A DNA stretch of 64,000 bases from Terriglobia bacterium (GCA_020072815.1 JAIQGE010000023.1:62001-126000), one strand, 5' to 3'. Positions 33,462 through 43,105 are shown, numbered from the stretch's first letter. The notes: generated by a model from the letters alone, not told the origin. Program-made: numbers and translations.

Positions 33462-35339
33462 ATGAAATTGCAATGCGGACTGCTTTACGTCGATGGCCGC
33501 GCAGCCCGTCTGCCGGAAGCGGCCCGGGTTCTGGGGGAGTTTGCTGCCGTCCCGGCCGAAACCCGGGGAGAATTCGCAGACGGCCCGCTGATCATGGCCT
33601 ACCGCGGTGACCGGATCACCTGGGAAGAAGAGAGCGAAATCCAGCCGTTCAAACACGGGCCGTACGTCATTACCTGGGATGGCCGCCTCGACAACCGGGA
33701 AGACGTCGCAGCCCGTGTCGGACTCACCCCGATGCAATCGCTTCCCGATCCGGTCCTGGTGGCCAACGCCTACGCCGGAATCGGAGATTCCATATTCAAT
33801 GATCTGATCGGAGAATTTGCTTTTACTCTGTGGTGCAGGCGTTCCAGGTCCCTGCTCTTTTGCCGGTCGGCCTGCGGCGCACGGCCGCTGTACTATTTGC
33901 CAGGCAAACACGCTCTCCTGTGGTCCAGCAGTTTTGCGCATCTGGCCAGGATCTCAGATGTAGAACTTACCCCCAATGAGAGCTACTTGCTCAATTACCT
34001 CCTGGCTCGCCCGCTTCCCCAGCAAACGCCCTTCCTGCAGATCCAGGCAGTACAGCCCAACACTGTTCTGCGGTTTCACGATGGTGGCGTGAGGGCTTGC
34101 CGCGAGCTTTGGAGCCCGAGCACGGTCCGGCCCCTTACGGACCGTTCGGACCAAGAGCACGAGGAGCATTGTCGCGAAATCCTGACCCAGGCGGTTCGCG
34201 TTCGCTTGCGTTCGCGCCACCCGCTGTTTGCGGAACTCAGCGGGGGCTTTGATTCCTCCTCGGTCGTTCTCCTCGCCGACCAGCTGCTGCGCGCGGCGCA
34301 TGAGCCTCCCGAGCGCCTGCGGACCGTGTCCTATGTCTACGAGCAGTCGGAAAGCTGCGACGAGAGCTTTTTCATCCGGTCTGTCGAAGAGCATCGGGGA
34401 ATTCCCGGTATTCGTATCAGCGAACAAGAGCAGCAGATCACCCTGGGATTGCGCGATATCGAATTTACAGGGGTCCCCAACCCCTTACACTGCTTTCCGG
34501 GAAAGCATCGGGCTCTGGCAAAACATCTCTGCAAGCACCAAGCCCGGGTAGTCTTGACCGGAAGCGGCGGGGACGGCCTGTTCTGTAGCGAGCCTGACGG
34601 CGCCGCCCTGGTTGCCGATGAACTATTGCAGGGAAACATCCGCGAAATGCACCGGCAATGCCGGACTTGGAGCCGCGCCACCGCCAATACCTACTTCTCT
34701 CTACTGCTGAAGCGCGCGCTTCCCCTGGCAGTCTCCTCGATTTTGCGGCTTGCGCCTGGCGGTCAGAATGCTCCCCCGCCCGAATGGCTTCATCCGCGAT
34801 GCAAAAAGAACATCCGTGACGATTCCTGGCAGATTGGGCCGCCGGGGACCCGCCGCACCCCCGGTTTTGCCGCAAAACTCAACCTCATCCACTTGGCGCT
34901 GTCGCACCTTTCCTCAGGCTATTTCGGCGAATACGGCGCTGTCTTCGTCACTCATCCGTACCTCCACCGGCCGCTCATTGAATTCTGCCTGGCCGTGCCT
35001 CTGAACCAGCTGGTCCGGAATGGGCAGGGGAGATCTCTGATGCGACGAGCCCTTCGTGATGTCTTGCCCCCAAGAATCCTCCGTCGCAACAGCAAGGGAT
35101 CGGTGGATGAGGCCCTCTGCCGGGCGGTGCAGCGGGAATGGAACGAATTCGACCATCTCTCCCGGTGGCAGGTCTGTGAACGTGAACTGGTCGATCCGCA
35201 GCGGCTTCGCCGGGAAGTGGAATTGATGAAGCTCGGCCTCCAGGCGCCCACCAACCGGATGGTTCGTGTCTTCTCTCTGGAGCGCTGGCTAAGGAGCTTG
35301 AGCCGCGTGCGCCACGATCTGCAGGTGGCCGCGAGTTGA
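33462..35339 (+). CDS. Lasso cyclase (asparagine-synthetase-like, C protein)
   Basis: A 625-residue protein. The N-terminal ~200 residues are the glutaminase-like domain but the protein begins MKLQCGLLY, so the catalytic N-terminal Cys of true asparagine synthetases is displaced, as in lasso cyclases. The synthetase domain holds the PP-loop ELSGGFDSSSVVLLAD near residue 255 and VVLTGSGGDGLF near 362. It adenylates the Asp/Glu side chain of the core peptide and joins it to the new N-terminus. Start chosen at 33462 (GAGG 8 nt upstream); the frame is open further up but overlaps the peptidase gene. Three precursor genes follow. Confidence 0.92.
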   Translation: MKLQCGLLYVDGRAARLPEAARVLGEFAAVPAETRGEFADGPLIMAYRGDRITWEEESEIQPFKHGPYVITWDGRLDNREDVAARVGLTPMQSLPDPVLVANAYAGIGDSIFNDLIGEFAFTLWCRRSRSLLFCRSACGARPLYYLPGKHALLWSSSFAHLARISDVELTPNESYLLNYLLARPLPQQTPFLQIQAVQPNTVLRFHDGGVRACRELWSPSTVRPLTDRSDQEHEEHCREILTQAVRVRLRSRHPLFAELSGGFDSSSVVLLADQLLRAAHEPPERLRTVSYVYEQSESCDESFFIRSVEEHRGIPGIRISEQEQQITLGLRDIEFTGVPNPLHCFPGKHRALAKHLCKHQARVVLTGSGGDGLFCSEPDGAALVADELLQGNIREMHRQCRTWSRATANTYFSLLLKRALPLAVSSILRLAPGGQNAPPPEWLHPRCKKNIRDDSWQIGPPGTRRTPGFAAKLNLIHLALSHLSSGYFGEYGAVFVTHPYLHRPLIEFCLAVPLNQLVRNGQGRSLMRRALRDVLPPRILRRNSKGSVDEALCRAVQREWNEFDHLSRWQVCERELVDPQRLRREVELMKLGLQAPTNRMVRVFSLERWLRSLSRVRHDLQVAAS

Positions 35340-35420
35340 CGGAGGATTGCAGAGGTGTCCGTGCTGCCGGATGAAACGGTGCCCCTCCCGGCAAAGAGGG
35401 CCAAGCGGGACACGAGTTCG

Positions 35421-35446
35421 CCCGGACCGTCCGCCAAAGGTCCGGG
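35421..35446 (+). other. Hairpin upstream of first lasso precursor
   Basis: CCCGGACC (35421-35428) pairs with GGTCCGGG (35439-35446) across a ten-base loop, in the 145-nt space between cyclase and first precursor. No T-run follows, so it is not a classic terminator. It may protect or define the abundant precursor mRNA. Confidence 0.5.
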
Positions 35447-35484
35447 ATGGAAAGAATGGGAAATTGGCGGAGAAAGGAGGAGTC

Positions 35485-35619
35485 ATGTACGAAAAACCAG
35501 CATTGAACGTGGTTGGAGTTGCCAGTGATCTGATTCAGGGCGTGGCAGGCGAATTCCTTGACCCTGACAACATCACGCCGAAAGTGACTCCGTGCTCGAG
35601 CAAACTCGAAGAGGAGTAG
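35485..35619 (+). CDS. Lasso peptide precursor 1
   Basis: A 44-residue peptide with a very strong ribosome binding site (AAAGGAGG, 5 nt from ATG). The leader shows YEKPALNVVG at residues 2-11, the Y-x-x-P-x-L-x-x-x-G motif read by the PqqD-like domain. Counting as in known precursors, seven residues after that Gly the core starts at Gly19, giving GVAGEFLD as residues 1-8 of the core. An Asp at position 8 can form the ring with Gly1. The residue before the last of the leader is Ile17 instead of the usual Thr. The tail is long and ends SSKLEEE. A Cys (TPCSS) is unique to this copy. Confidence 0.8.
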   Translation: MYEKPALNVVGVASDLIQGVAGEFLDPDNITPKVTPCSSKLEEE

Positions 35620-35628
35620 TGGACCATC

Positions 35629-35653
35629 GGAGCCGGCCGGACCGGCCGGCTCC
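35629..35653 (+). other. Strong GC-rich hairpin between precursors 1 and 2
   Basis: GGAGCCGGCCGG and CCGGCCGGCTCC are perfectly complementary around a single A, a 12-bp inverted repeat. No T-run follows. It probably stabilises or separates the precursor messages; the sequence could also act as a transcription attenuator that lowers the level of later copies. Confidence 0.65.
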
Positions 35654-35705
35654 GCTCGTGCTCCTCTGTCCAACTGTTTCAAGCCGGGTGGAGAAAGGAG
35701 GAGCC

Positions 35706-35840
35706 ATGTACGAACAGCCGGCCGTAAACCTGATTGGGAGCGCGAGTGACCTGATCCAGGGCGTAGCGGGCGAGTTTCTCGACCCTGACAACATCACGCC
35801 CAAACTGACCATGCTCTCCAGCAAGCTCGAGGAAGAGTAA
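35706..35840 (+). CDS. Lasso peptide precursor 2
   Basis: A 44-residue peptide, near-identical to precursor 1 from residue 13 to 33, with the same strong AAAGGAGG ribosome binding site. Leader motif YEQPAVNLIG; predicted core GVAGEFLD and onward, ring between Gly1 and Asp8. It differs in the tail, TMLSSKLEEE instead of TPCSSKLEEE, so the Cys is absent. The similarity points to recent tandem duplication including the upstream flank. Confidence 0.8.
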   Translation: MYEQPAVNLIGSASDLIQGVAGEFLDPDNITPKLTMLSSKLEEE

Positions 35841-36002
35841 ACCGAGGTTGCGGAGCCGGATTCGGTGGCCCTCCGCCAGAGTCTGCAACTGCTCCAGCCT
35901 TGGAATGCGACAACTTTGCAGTGCAAGTTCGCGCGTTCGCGTACCGTCCATTTGCATTACAAACGGTGGCTGGGCAGTGTCGAATTCAGGAGAGAAAAAG
36001 CC

Positions 36003-36140
36003 ATGTACCAGAAGCCAGAACTGAGTGCGGTAGGAACTGCCAGTGAACTGATCGCAGGCGTGGCGGGCAATTTCGTTGAATCCGATATTGTCACCCCGGG
36101 CTTTCAGTCGTTGCTCTCCAGCAGGCTCGACGAGGATTAG
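36003..36140 (+). CDS. Lasso peptide precursor 3
   Basis: A 45-residue diverged copy with AGGAGAG upstream. The leader motif YQKPELSAVG is kept. The predicted core is GVAGNFVE then SDIV, where Glu replaces Asp as the ring-closing residue at position 8. The tail ends LLSSRLDED. The conserved Gly1, Phe6 and acidic position 8 across all three copies support the ring assignment, while the tail varies. Confidence 0.78.
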   Translation: MYQKPELSAVGTASELIAGVAGNFVESDIVTPGFQSLLSSRLDED

Positions 36141-36212
36141 CCGTCGAACCGCCGCAACCGAAGCCTGCCCGGTGCGCTCTCGAAGCTCCAGCAATGCCGT
36201 ACTTTCGGCGGA

Positions 36213-38483
36213 TCAGTCCGGCTTCCCCGCAGTTAAGACGTTCTCCTGTTGTCTGCGGAGTTCGTGCCATCTGCGGTACTGTTCCACCTTGGCAGCGTCA
36301 GGATCCTCATTCCCCTGGATCCAAAAGCAAAACCAGTCCACATCGCCTTGCTGCGCGGTCATGCGCTCTCCTGGCCTCACCGGGGCGTGTTCGGCTTCGG
36401 GGAGCCATATCAGTTCCACTGGTTTTCCCAGATTCCGCAGGCCGGCAAACCATTCCCAATTATTCAGCAGAGAATACGTCCGGAATCCCAGGAGCCGGAC
36501 CGGTGTATGCACTTTTTCGAGATTGAAGCCAGTCGCCCGGCTGACCCAGGATTTCAGGCCTTCTCCGAAAGGAGCGGCTCCGTTGATCCTCTCGTATTCG
36601 CTCACTGCATTGCGGCCCAGATTGAGGAACGACATATACTGCACATAGGAGCTGTCCATGCCATCAGCGATGGCCGCGGCAGCGAAGTGATACTTCGAAA
36701 ACGTGAGGGCATAGCGGATGTGAAAGCCGGTGCGGCTCCATCCCATGAGGCCGACTCGCTCACGATCGATCAGACCCCGCTTGTCCAGGCAGTCGATCAG
36801 CCCCTCAAAAGTGGCCATGGCGCGCGGGCCTTCCTCCGTGGTGCCTTCCTGTACTTCGTCGCCAACCTGGGCGACGACAAATCCCTTCGCAGCCAAGGCT
36901 TGAGCGGCGTAACCCGCGGTCGACACTCCATCGATCCAAAACTTTGTTGCTTGCCATCCATGCGTCTGGATGACCAAAGGATACCTTTGCCCCTGAACAT
37001 AGTCCGGCGGCAGATAGAGGCCGCCTTTTGCCTCATGCGAGTCGCTGGCTTGCCAGGCGATCTCCTCCACTTTTCCCAACCTGAGGTTCCGGAACTGAGG
37101 ATTCAGGTCCATTAAGACCGACTTCTCGTGTGTTTTGCGATTGACGGCCACCAGGCGGGGTGCCGTATTCATATCTTGCTCTTCCAGCACCTCAAGATCA
37201 CCACCCGCTTTCGCGCTGTATTGGAGCGGATCGATTTGTTCCCACGTTTGAGTTGTCTTGCGGAAGGCCACCGGCGCGCCGGCTTTTCTCCCCGTGGCGG
37301 ACGTCGGTTGCAGGAGCACCGAGTTGGATCTGGAGCTTGCCTGCAGGAGATCTGAATTCCCGGTTGCAATCTTGGTTACTCTTCCGGTTTCAACCTCGAC
37401 CTCGACCGCGAACAGGTTCGATTCGCGCTCGGACCGCTCCGCTTCGTCAGCCAGGTCGAGCGGGAGGTACGTCGCGGCTGCCACGACCGATTTTCCGTCC
37501 GCACACCACCATAGGTGCGGGCCGATGGCATTCATGGCAACTGGGGCATTGACCAGCGGCCGCACCGAGCCGCTGCGGGTATCGATGAGCAGGTACCGGG
37601 GAACAAAGCCGCCGCGCCGCAAGGTCACGATATCGTGAATCGCATTGTTCCACGGGTCCTTGTAGTCTTTCCAGAAATCCGGAAAACTTCCCGCGCGGGC
37701 CTTCAACACGAGGTATCTACCAGATTGCGATAGAAATAGTCCGCCCTGAGGCTCCGGTTTGTCGCCGTGAAGATCAATTGGCCTGGCGGGACCGCCTTTC
37801 CGCCTCACAAAAAGCTCAAAGGGATGAAGAATCCCGGAAGGATCCGAGCCGCGATCCATCATCAACTCGGTTAGCTGCTGCGTGGAAACCAGGATGCCGC
37901 GTTGCAGGGCCTCGCGTGTCAAGTATTTTGCTGCCGCCGGGCGGGCCAGGAACGCGACGGTGTTCAAGTCGGCCGTGGTGTCGAAAGCGACAATGCTGGT
38001 TCTATGCGAAGACAGCTTCGCCAGCGCCAAAGTCCTGGTGTTCAGCGAGTAGATTTGCGGCAGTTTCCCGGGCTGCTCGCCAATAAACGCGATGGTTTCA
38101 TTGTCCCGCAGCCAGCGGACATCGTCGATCGCGGGACGGCTGGAAGAAGAGGCCCGAGTCAGCAGCAATTTGGGGCGGAGCGAGCGCAAGACATCCCGGC
38201 TGCGGAACAGCCACAGTGAATACTCGTTGGTGTTGTCCCGGATGTTTCCCTTCCGCGTGACCACGGTGAATTTCTGGCGGTCCGGTGAAAACTCCGCCGG
38301 CGGCCTATCCAGATATTCGGCCAGGCCATTGCCGGCCACGGTCATCGTGATGGAATCGGCGACAGTTACGGCCCGTTGCGCCGCATGCCCCGGCGAATTG
38401 GGCCGTGTTTGGGCCACGGCCCCTATCGCCGCCAGCAGAACTATGAATTGCGCCCACTGAAATAATCCCACAGTACGCGGCAT
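36213..38483 (-). CDS. Lasso peptide isopeptidase-like S9 (prolyl-oligopeptidase-type) protein
   Basis: A 756-residue secreted or periplasmic protein (hydrophobic FIVLLAAIGAVAQ after the start). The N-terminal ~450 residues are beta-propeller-like; the C-terminal ~250 form an alpha/beta hydrolase with the nucleophile GLMGWSRTGFHIRY and a late catalytic His in PEAEHAPVRPGER. Its position next to lasso genes and a TonB receptor is that of isopeptidases, which open the lasso ring after uptake; a general dipeptidyl peptidase is the alternative. The ATG at 38483 has AGGAGG four nt upstream. It converges on the precursor genes and is 54 nt after the receptor gene. Confidence 0.82.
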   Translation of the reverse strand: MPRTVGLFQWAQFIVLLAAIGAVAQTRPNSPGHAAQRAVTVADSITMTVAGNGLAEYLDRPPAEFSPDRQKFTVVTRKGNIRDNTNEYSLWLFRSRDVLRSLRPKLLLTRASSSSRPAIDDVRWLRDNETIAFIGEQPGKLPQIYSLNTRTLALAKLSSHRTSIVAFDTTADLNTVAFLARPAAAKYLTREALQRGILVSTQQLTELMMDRGSDPSGILHPFELFVRRKGGPARPIDLHGDKPEPQGGLFLSQSGRYLVLKARAGSFPDFWKDYKDPWNNAIHDIVTLRRGGFVPRYLLIDTRSGSVRPLVNAPVAMNAIGPHLWWCADGKSVVAAATYLPLDLADEAERSERESNLFAVEVEVETGRVTKIATGNSDLLQASSRSNSVLLQPTSATGRKAGAPVAFRKTTQTWEQIDPLQYSAKAGGDLEVLEEQDMNTAPRLVAVNRKTHEKSVLMDLNPQFRNLRLGKVEEIAWQASDSHEAKGGLYLPPDYVQGQRYPLVIQTHGWQATKFWIDGVSTAGYAAQALAAKGFVVAQVGDEVQEGTTEEGPRAMATFEGLIDCLDKRGLIDRERVGLMGWSRTGFHIRYALTFSKYHFAAAAIADGMDSSYVQYMSFLNLGRNAVSEYERINGAAPFGEGLKSWVSRATGFNLEKVHTPVRLLGFRTYSLLNNWEWFAGLRNLGKPVELIWLPEAEHAPVRPGERMTAQQGDVDWFCFWIQGNEDPDAAKVEQYRRWHELRRQQENVLTAGKPD

Positions 38484-38537
38484 GACCTCCTCGGAAAAAC
38501 GGCTCCTATATCCCAGTGAATCCGATCGCAAGAACTT

Positions 38538-41500
38538 TTAGAATTCAAGTTTCAGCGCTAATTGCAGAGACCGGGATCCGCCCGTCTGATACAGGGGACT
38601 AAACCCGCTCCCGAATCCGGTCGTGTTGAGCCCTTGCCCAAACATGCTTTGGGTAGTTCCGAAAGTGTTTTGCACGACCAATTGCCCCGCTGCAGTGACC
38701 ACGCCAAGGAAGCCTGATTGCGGTGAGAAGTTGGGGTGATTCAAAACGTTGAAGGCTTCAGCGCGCGCCTGCAAGCCTAGCCTCTCTGTCAGCCGAAAAT
38801 GGCGCCGCACGGCGAGGTCGGCCTGGACCAGCGCAAATCCCCGGTAAGCGTTTCTGCCCAGGTCGCCTTGACGCTGGGCCGCTGGCACGGTGAGAGCCGA
38901 AGCGTTGATTTGACGTCCGCCCGGTATCGCGGAACTGTCCAGGTACAAAGGGACTCCGGGAACCAGGTCGGGGCGAAAACTGTAGTTTCCAAACCCGATA
39001 TTGCGCAGGAAAAAGACGTTGATGGGTGGCGAGGAGCGCGCGGTCACGACCGGGTCCACGGACCACCCGGAGAGAAGGGTTCTTAGCAGCCGCGAATCCG
39101 CCCGGTTGGGTATGTCATAGTCCAATGCCAGCGCGCCGGTGTGGCGGATGTCGTTGTCCGAAGAGGCGTAGTCAATGCGCGGGTCCAGGAACTGTCCGGG
39201 TACGCTCACACCCGCATCTGTGGAGATGTTGTCGAGGGCATGGGCCCAAGTATAGGACGCAATGACGCCCAGCCCCTTGCTGGTCCGGCGCCGAAATTGC
39301 GCTTGCAGGGCGTCATAGCGGGAAAAACCGGCGTTGCTGACGAAGGTGACCTGACCAAAACCCGGCGGCAGATTGGGCTGCAGAAACAGCTGTGGATCCA
39401 GCAAGCTGTGCCCGGCTGCCCCGATGTACCCGACGGTGACCGTCTGCTGGGTTCCCACGGACTGCTCGAGAGAAAGGTTCCACTGCTCGGTGTACGGCGC
39501 TTTAAGTGTCGATGGAAACACCGTAATGGCCGTGACTGGTGGGTTTGCGGTAATGGCGACTGGCGTGGCATCGGCCGCGCTGAAGGGGAAAGGATGGCCG
39601 CCTACGAGCTTTTGCGAAAGGAAGGGAAAGTTGGTAAAGGCCGTTCCCGATGGTCCGTTCCCCAAGTCATAGAAGATGCCTGCCCCGGCCCGAAGGACCA
39701 GCTGGGTCTTCGGATCACTCCTGACTTCATGGGCCACGCCAAGGCGCGGGCCGAAGTTATTGACCGTAGCGTGGTAGAGCGGAGTCCCTGCCGGTGCGAA
39801 CGAGAGAGTCTTCGGATTGTCGATGCCCTGAATCGCAAAGGGAGACAGACCGTTGCTTCCTAGAGCGTCGGGTGCAGGATTGTAGTCCCACCGCAGACCA
39901 TAGGTCAGGCTGGTTCGAGAGTGGATCCTCCAAGTGTCCTGCGCATAGAGGGAATAGTTATTGAAAGCGGCGTTGACCGCGGCTCGGGCCTGAATGACGC
40001 CGATGGTTGCATTCGCCGTGAGGGCCGACTGGATCGTGGCAAATTCCGCCAATTGCGTGTACGCCGCCGGGCTGGTTTGCGGCGTCAGTCTCCTGTAGTC
40101 CAGGCCGAATTTCATCAGATGCCTGCCCGCTTGCAGCGCCACATTGTCCACGATGTTCATCTGGTGCTGCACGTTGCTGAGAATCCTTCCCACCGTCAAA
40201 ATCGGATTTTGTCCATTCAGGTCCAGAGCGACTACCTCTTCACTGTCATTCGTGGTAAAGGGGCTGGGGAGAAGGGCTTGTACCCCGGACGGATCTGCTC
40301 CGGCAAAATTGTCCAGCTGGAAGGACCCGGCTCCGGAAACCCGGGTCCAGTTGAACCGCACATCCTCTGTTAGGTTCGGCCTGGCCAGCCACGCGAATCC
40401 GATGGTGGCACTCTGGTTGGTGGCTGAAGTTACCGCAACTGTGTTGAGCGTGCGGGCGCCGCCTCCTCCCCTTTGCTTGGTGTCGGAAGGGGCATTGTTG
40501 TAGCGTCCGAAAACGGAGAGAGAATCAGTAAAATGATGGTCGATGCGAATGCTTACGGCGTCCAATCCTGAGGGATTGGAGAATGTGTAATTCGCCGGAG
40601 CGAGGCCGTTGCCTTCATCCGCTCCGTTGGGCAGCGGATAGGCATTGAACAACGGTTGCCTCGAGGCTGGAGCAGCGCTCCTTATAGCCACCGTTGGAAC
40701 ATCGCTTAGTCCGGTTGTCGGCTGGCGTAACCTCAAGCCCTCGTACGAGAAGAAGAAAAATGTCTTGCTCTTGAACAGCGGCCCACCTAGCACGCCGCCG
40801 AAATCGTTTTGCCGGAGGGCAGCTCGCGGCAGAACCTTTTGATTCGCAAACCAGTCGTTGGCATCGAAAAAGTCGTTGCGCAGGTAGTCAAAGACATTGC
40901 CATGGAAATCATTTGTGCCCGACCGCGTCACGATGGAAACTTGAGCTCCAGGCGTCCGCCCAAATTCCGGCGCATAGGTCGAGGTCTGAATCGCGAATTC
41001 CTGCACTGCCTCCGTAGAAACCAGGGTGTTGGTTCCGCCTAAAGCACTGAAGGCCGGGAGCGACCCGCCGAATGTCTGACCATTGCCTCCGCTGGCGGAG
41101 ATTCCCGCGTTTGCGCTGGCCCCATCCACCAAGAAGTAGTTGGCATTGGTGCGCTGTCCATTGACGCTGAACTGGCCTTGCGTGTTATTGCTGGTCGGCG
41201 TGATCGTTACTCCGGGCGTTAATTGAAACAACCCCTGAAACGACCTCCCGTTCAAAGGAAGCTCCTGTACTAGCTTCGGATCGATGACCGTGCTGACCGA
41301 CGCGTCCACGGTATTGATGTTGGTGGCGCTCGCCGATACCGTCACCGACTCAGAAAGTGCCCCCACCTGAAGCACGAAATTACGGGTCACATTGTCCTGG
41401 ACTTCGAGTGTAGCTCCAGTAGCCGTCACTGACCGGAACCCCTGCTTGCTGACGGTGATGACGTAGTGCCCGGGGGGCAGGTTGGGAACAGTGTAAAGCC

Positions 41501-41726
41501 CCACCTTGTTGGTCTTCGAAACGGCCACGATATTGGTATCGACGTTTCTTATTTCGATGGTCGCGTCTTGAATCAGGGCGCCCTGCTCGTCGGTGACCCG
41601 TCCAAAGACCGTCGCCGTGTTGGCCTGCCCCATCGCCGGGGATGCGAACGCGAGGAACATCAGCGTAAGAGTGACTAACCCTCCCAGCCCTACGTTGCGG
41701 CGGGAACTACATGCAGGCTCTGACAT
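38538..41726 (-). CDS. Oar-like TonB-dependent receptor with carboxypeptidase-regulatory domain
   Basis: A 1062-residue outer-membrane protein with a signal peptide (LTLMFLAFASPAMGQ). Residues ~35-115 form the carboxypeptidase-regulatory-like domain (VFGRVTDEQGALIQDATIEI, GLYTVPNLPPGHY). A plug domain follows (LNGRSFQGLFQLTPGV, QFSVNGQRTNANYFLVDG), then a long beta-barrel ending in Phe (LQLALKLEF). Such receptors are abundant in Acidobacteria. Here, between an isopeptidase and an anti-sigma/sigma pair, it is the likely importer of the lasso peptide or of a metal-lasso complex. Confidence 0.92.
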   Translation of the reverse strand: MSEPACSSRRNVGLGGLVTLTLMFLAFASPAMGQANTATVFGRVTDEQGALIQDATIEIRNVDTNIVAVSKTNKVGLYTVPNLPPGHYVITVSKQGFRSVTATGATLEVQDNVTRNFVLQVGALSESVTVSASATNINTVDASVSTVIDPKLVQELPLNGRSFQGLFQLTPGVTITPTSNNTQGQFSVNGQRTNANYFLVDGASANAGISASGGNGQTFGGSLPAFSALGGTNTLVSTEAVQEFAIQTSTYAPEFGRTPGAQVSIVTRSGTNDFHGNVFDYLRNDFFDANDWFANQKVLPRAALRQNDFGGVLGGPLFKSKTFFFFSYEGLRLRQPTTGLSDVPTVAIRSAAPASRQPLFNAYPLPNGADEGNGLAPANYTFSNPSGLDAVSIRIDHHFTDSLSVFGRYNNAPSDTKQRGGGGARTLNTVAVTSATNQSATIGFAWLARPNLTEDVRFNWTRVSGAGSFQLDNFAGADPSGVQALLPSPFTTNDSEEVVALDLNGQNPILTVGRILSNVQHQMNIVDNVALQAGRHLMKFGLDYRRLTPQTSPAAYTQLAEFATIQSALTANATIGVIQARAAVNAAFNNYSLYAQDTWRIHSRTSLTYGLRWDYNPAPDALGSNGLSPFAIQGIDNPKTLSFAPAGTPLYHATVNNFGPRLGVAHEVRSDPKTQLVLRAGAGIFYDLGNGPSGTAFTNFPFLSQKLVGGHPFPFSAADATPVAITANPPVTAITVFPSTLKAPYTEQWNLSLEQSVGTQQTVTVGYIGAAGHSLLDPQLFLQPNLPPGFGQVTFVSNAGFSRYDALQAQFRRRTSKGLGVIASYTWAHALDNISTDAGVSVPGQFLDPRIDYASSDNDIRHTGALALDYDIPNRADSRLLRTLLSGWSVDPVVTARSSPPINVFFLRNIGFGNYSFRPDLVPGVPLYLDSSAIPGGRQINASALTVPAAQRQGDLGRNAYRGFALVQADLAVRRHFRLTERLGLQARAEAFNVLNHPNFSPQSGFLGVVTAAGQLVVQNTFGTTQSMFGQGLNTTGFGSGFSPLYQTGGSRSLQLALKLEF

Positions 41727-41830
41727 GGGATCTTTTATCCTTTCTTTCGTCAGAGTATGCCTGCCGGACGGTGCGGTCTGTCCCAGGACAGCCTGCAGTT
41801 TTTTGCGTGAGTGGTATAGACGGCGGGAAC

Positions 41831-43105
41831 TTATGGATGGTTCGGCACACCACGAAGATATGCGTCCATCAATTTTTGCCCTTTGGGATGCGACGCATCG
41901 GCCCCAGGCGGCTCCAGGGTCACGAAAACCGAATCGATTTCGCTCAGGACTCTGGAATCATCACATCTAAAGACCCAGCGGCGCTGCGCCCGGTCATCGG
42001 AATAGAATATGCCCAGGCTCCTGGCCTTGTCTTCGTGCCCCTCTTTCCCGCCCCAAACCCGGTAGTGATAATTAGCCTGCTGCAGCTTAGCTTCATTGAG
42101 ATCATAGGCGTAAAAGATGAGCGATTTGCCTTCGGTGTAAAAGACCCGGCCGAAAGCGGGCCGGGTTTTCCCCTTGGCATCGGTGTCAAAAACATCCACG
42201 ATGTGCAGGTTGCGCGCCACCATCAGCTCACGGATGTCACGCCCGCCCTGCAGCAACTGGCGTTCGCGATCCAGAGCAGCGGCCTTTTCCGCAAGCTGAT
42301 CAGCCAGTTCCCTGCTTCTGATTCGCGCGGCGACATCGTTGGCCTGGGACTCAGCCGCAGAAGTTTGTAGCCGGGCCGCTTCGTCCTTCGCTGCGCTCGA
42401 TGCCGCTTCCGCATCGGCGAGTGCCTGCTGCAATTGTTGGATCCTGGAGTCCCGCATGGTCCGCTGTTCTTGTTCTTGAGCCAAGACCGATTGCAGGCTG
42501 GCGCTGCTGGCGGTGAGCCGGCCGGTGGTCTTCTTCAGGTCCGCCCTGAGGTCTTCAATCAGAGACTCCAGCCGGGCATTGAGAGCGGTCAATCGCACTA
42601 CATCTTCAGTCTCTTGTATCGCCGTCGGCGCTTTTGTCGCCTGCGGCACTGGCATTGTTTTTCCGGTTACCGAGCGTTTTCCGGTTTCAAACGCTCCCAA
42701 GATAGCAGCCGCGAGGACCAGGCCGGCGGCCACCCGTGCTGGGAAACTCCAGCGCCTAGTGCCCGGGATGGAAAGCCCTGGTCGGGAAACTGGAAGCGGG
42801 CTCCGCGATTGGGGCGCCTGCTGCAATGTCGGCGACGCGGCGATCCCTTCCTCGGCGAGCCCAAGGAGAACGCGCTGGCGGGAACCAGCGGAAACGAAGT
42901 AGAGTTCCGCCTCTTCCTCAGAAATCTCTGGCACGTTGTCGCGCAGGCTAAACTGATGGGCCGCGATATTCAGGTAATCGGCATAGGCCCTGCGGCACTC
43001 GGCGCATCCGGCCATGTGTTGGTCGAGCAGCGCCAGATCTTCGGGTTCCGCTTGCCCGAGGCTGGCCGCCGCACAAAGTTCCTGATAGTGCTCATGCATT
43101 CGCAC
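41831..43105 (-). CDS. Transmembrane anti-sigma factor (zinc-finger + RskA-like domain)
   Basis: A 424-residue protein. The first ~45 residues form a zf-HC2 anti-sigma domain (HEHYQELC then DQHMAGCAECRRAY: His and Cys for zinc). One membrane helix lies near residue 125-145 (RVAAGLVLAAAILGAF). A long coiled coil (~170-300) and a C-terminal RskA-like domain follow (LIFYAYDLNEAKLQQANYHY, VFVTLEPPGA). The start overlaps the sigma gene by 14 nt. It would hold the sigma factor at the membrane until a signal, perhaps from the TonB receptor, releases it. Unlike FecR it has no FecR domain. Confidence 0.9.
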   Translation of the reverse strand: MRMHEHYQELCAAASLGQAEPEDLALLDQHMAGCAECRRAYADYLNIAAHQFSLRDNVPEISEEEAELYFVSAGSRQRVLLGLAEEGIAASPTLQQAPQSRSPLPVSRPGLSIPGTRRWSFPARVAAGLVLAAAILGAFETGKRSVTGKTMPVPQATKAPTAIQETEDVVRLTALNARLESLIEDLRADLKKTTGRLTASSASLQSVLAQEQEQRTMRDSRIQQLQQALADAEAASSAAKDEAARLQTSAAESQANDVAARIRSRELADQLAEKAAALDRERQLLQGGRDIRELMVARNLHIVDVFDTDAKGKTRPAFGRVFYTEGKSLIFYAYDLNEAKLQQANYHYRVWGGKEGHEDKARSLGIFYSDDRAQRRWVFRCDDSRVLSEIDSVFVTLEPPGADASHPKGQKLMDAYLRGVPNHP

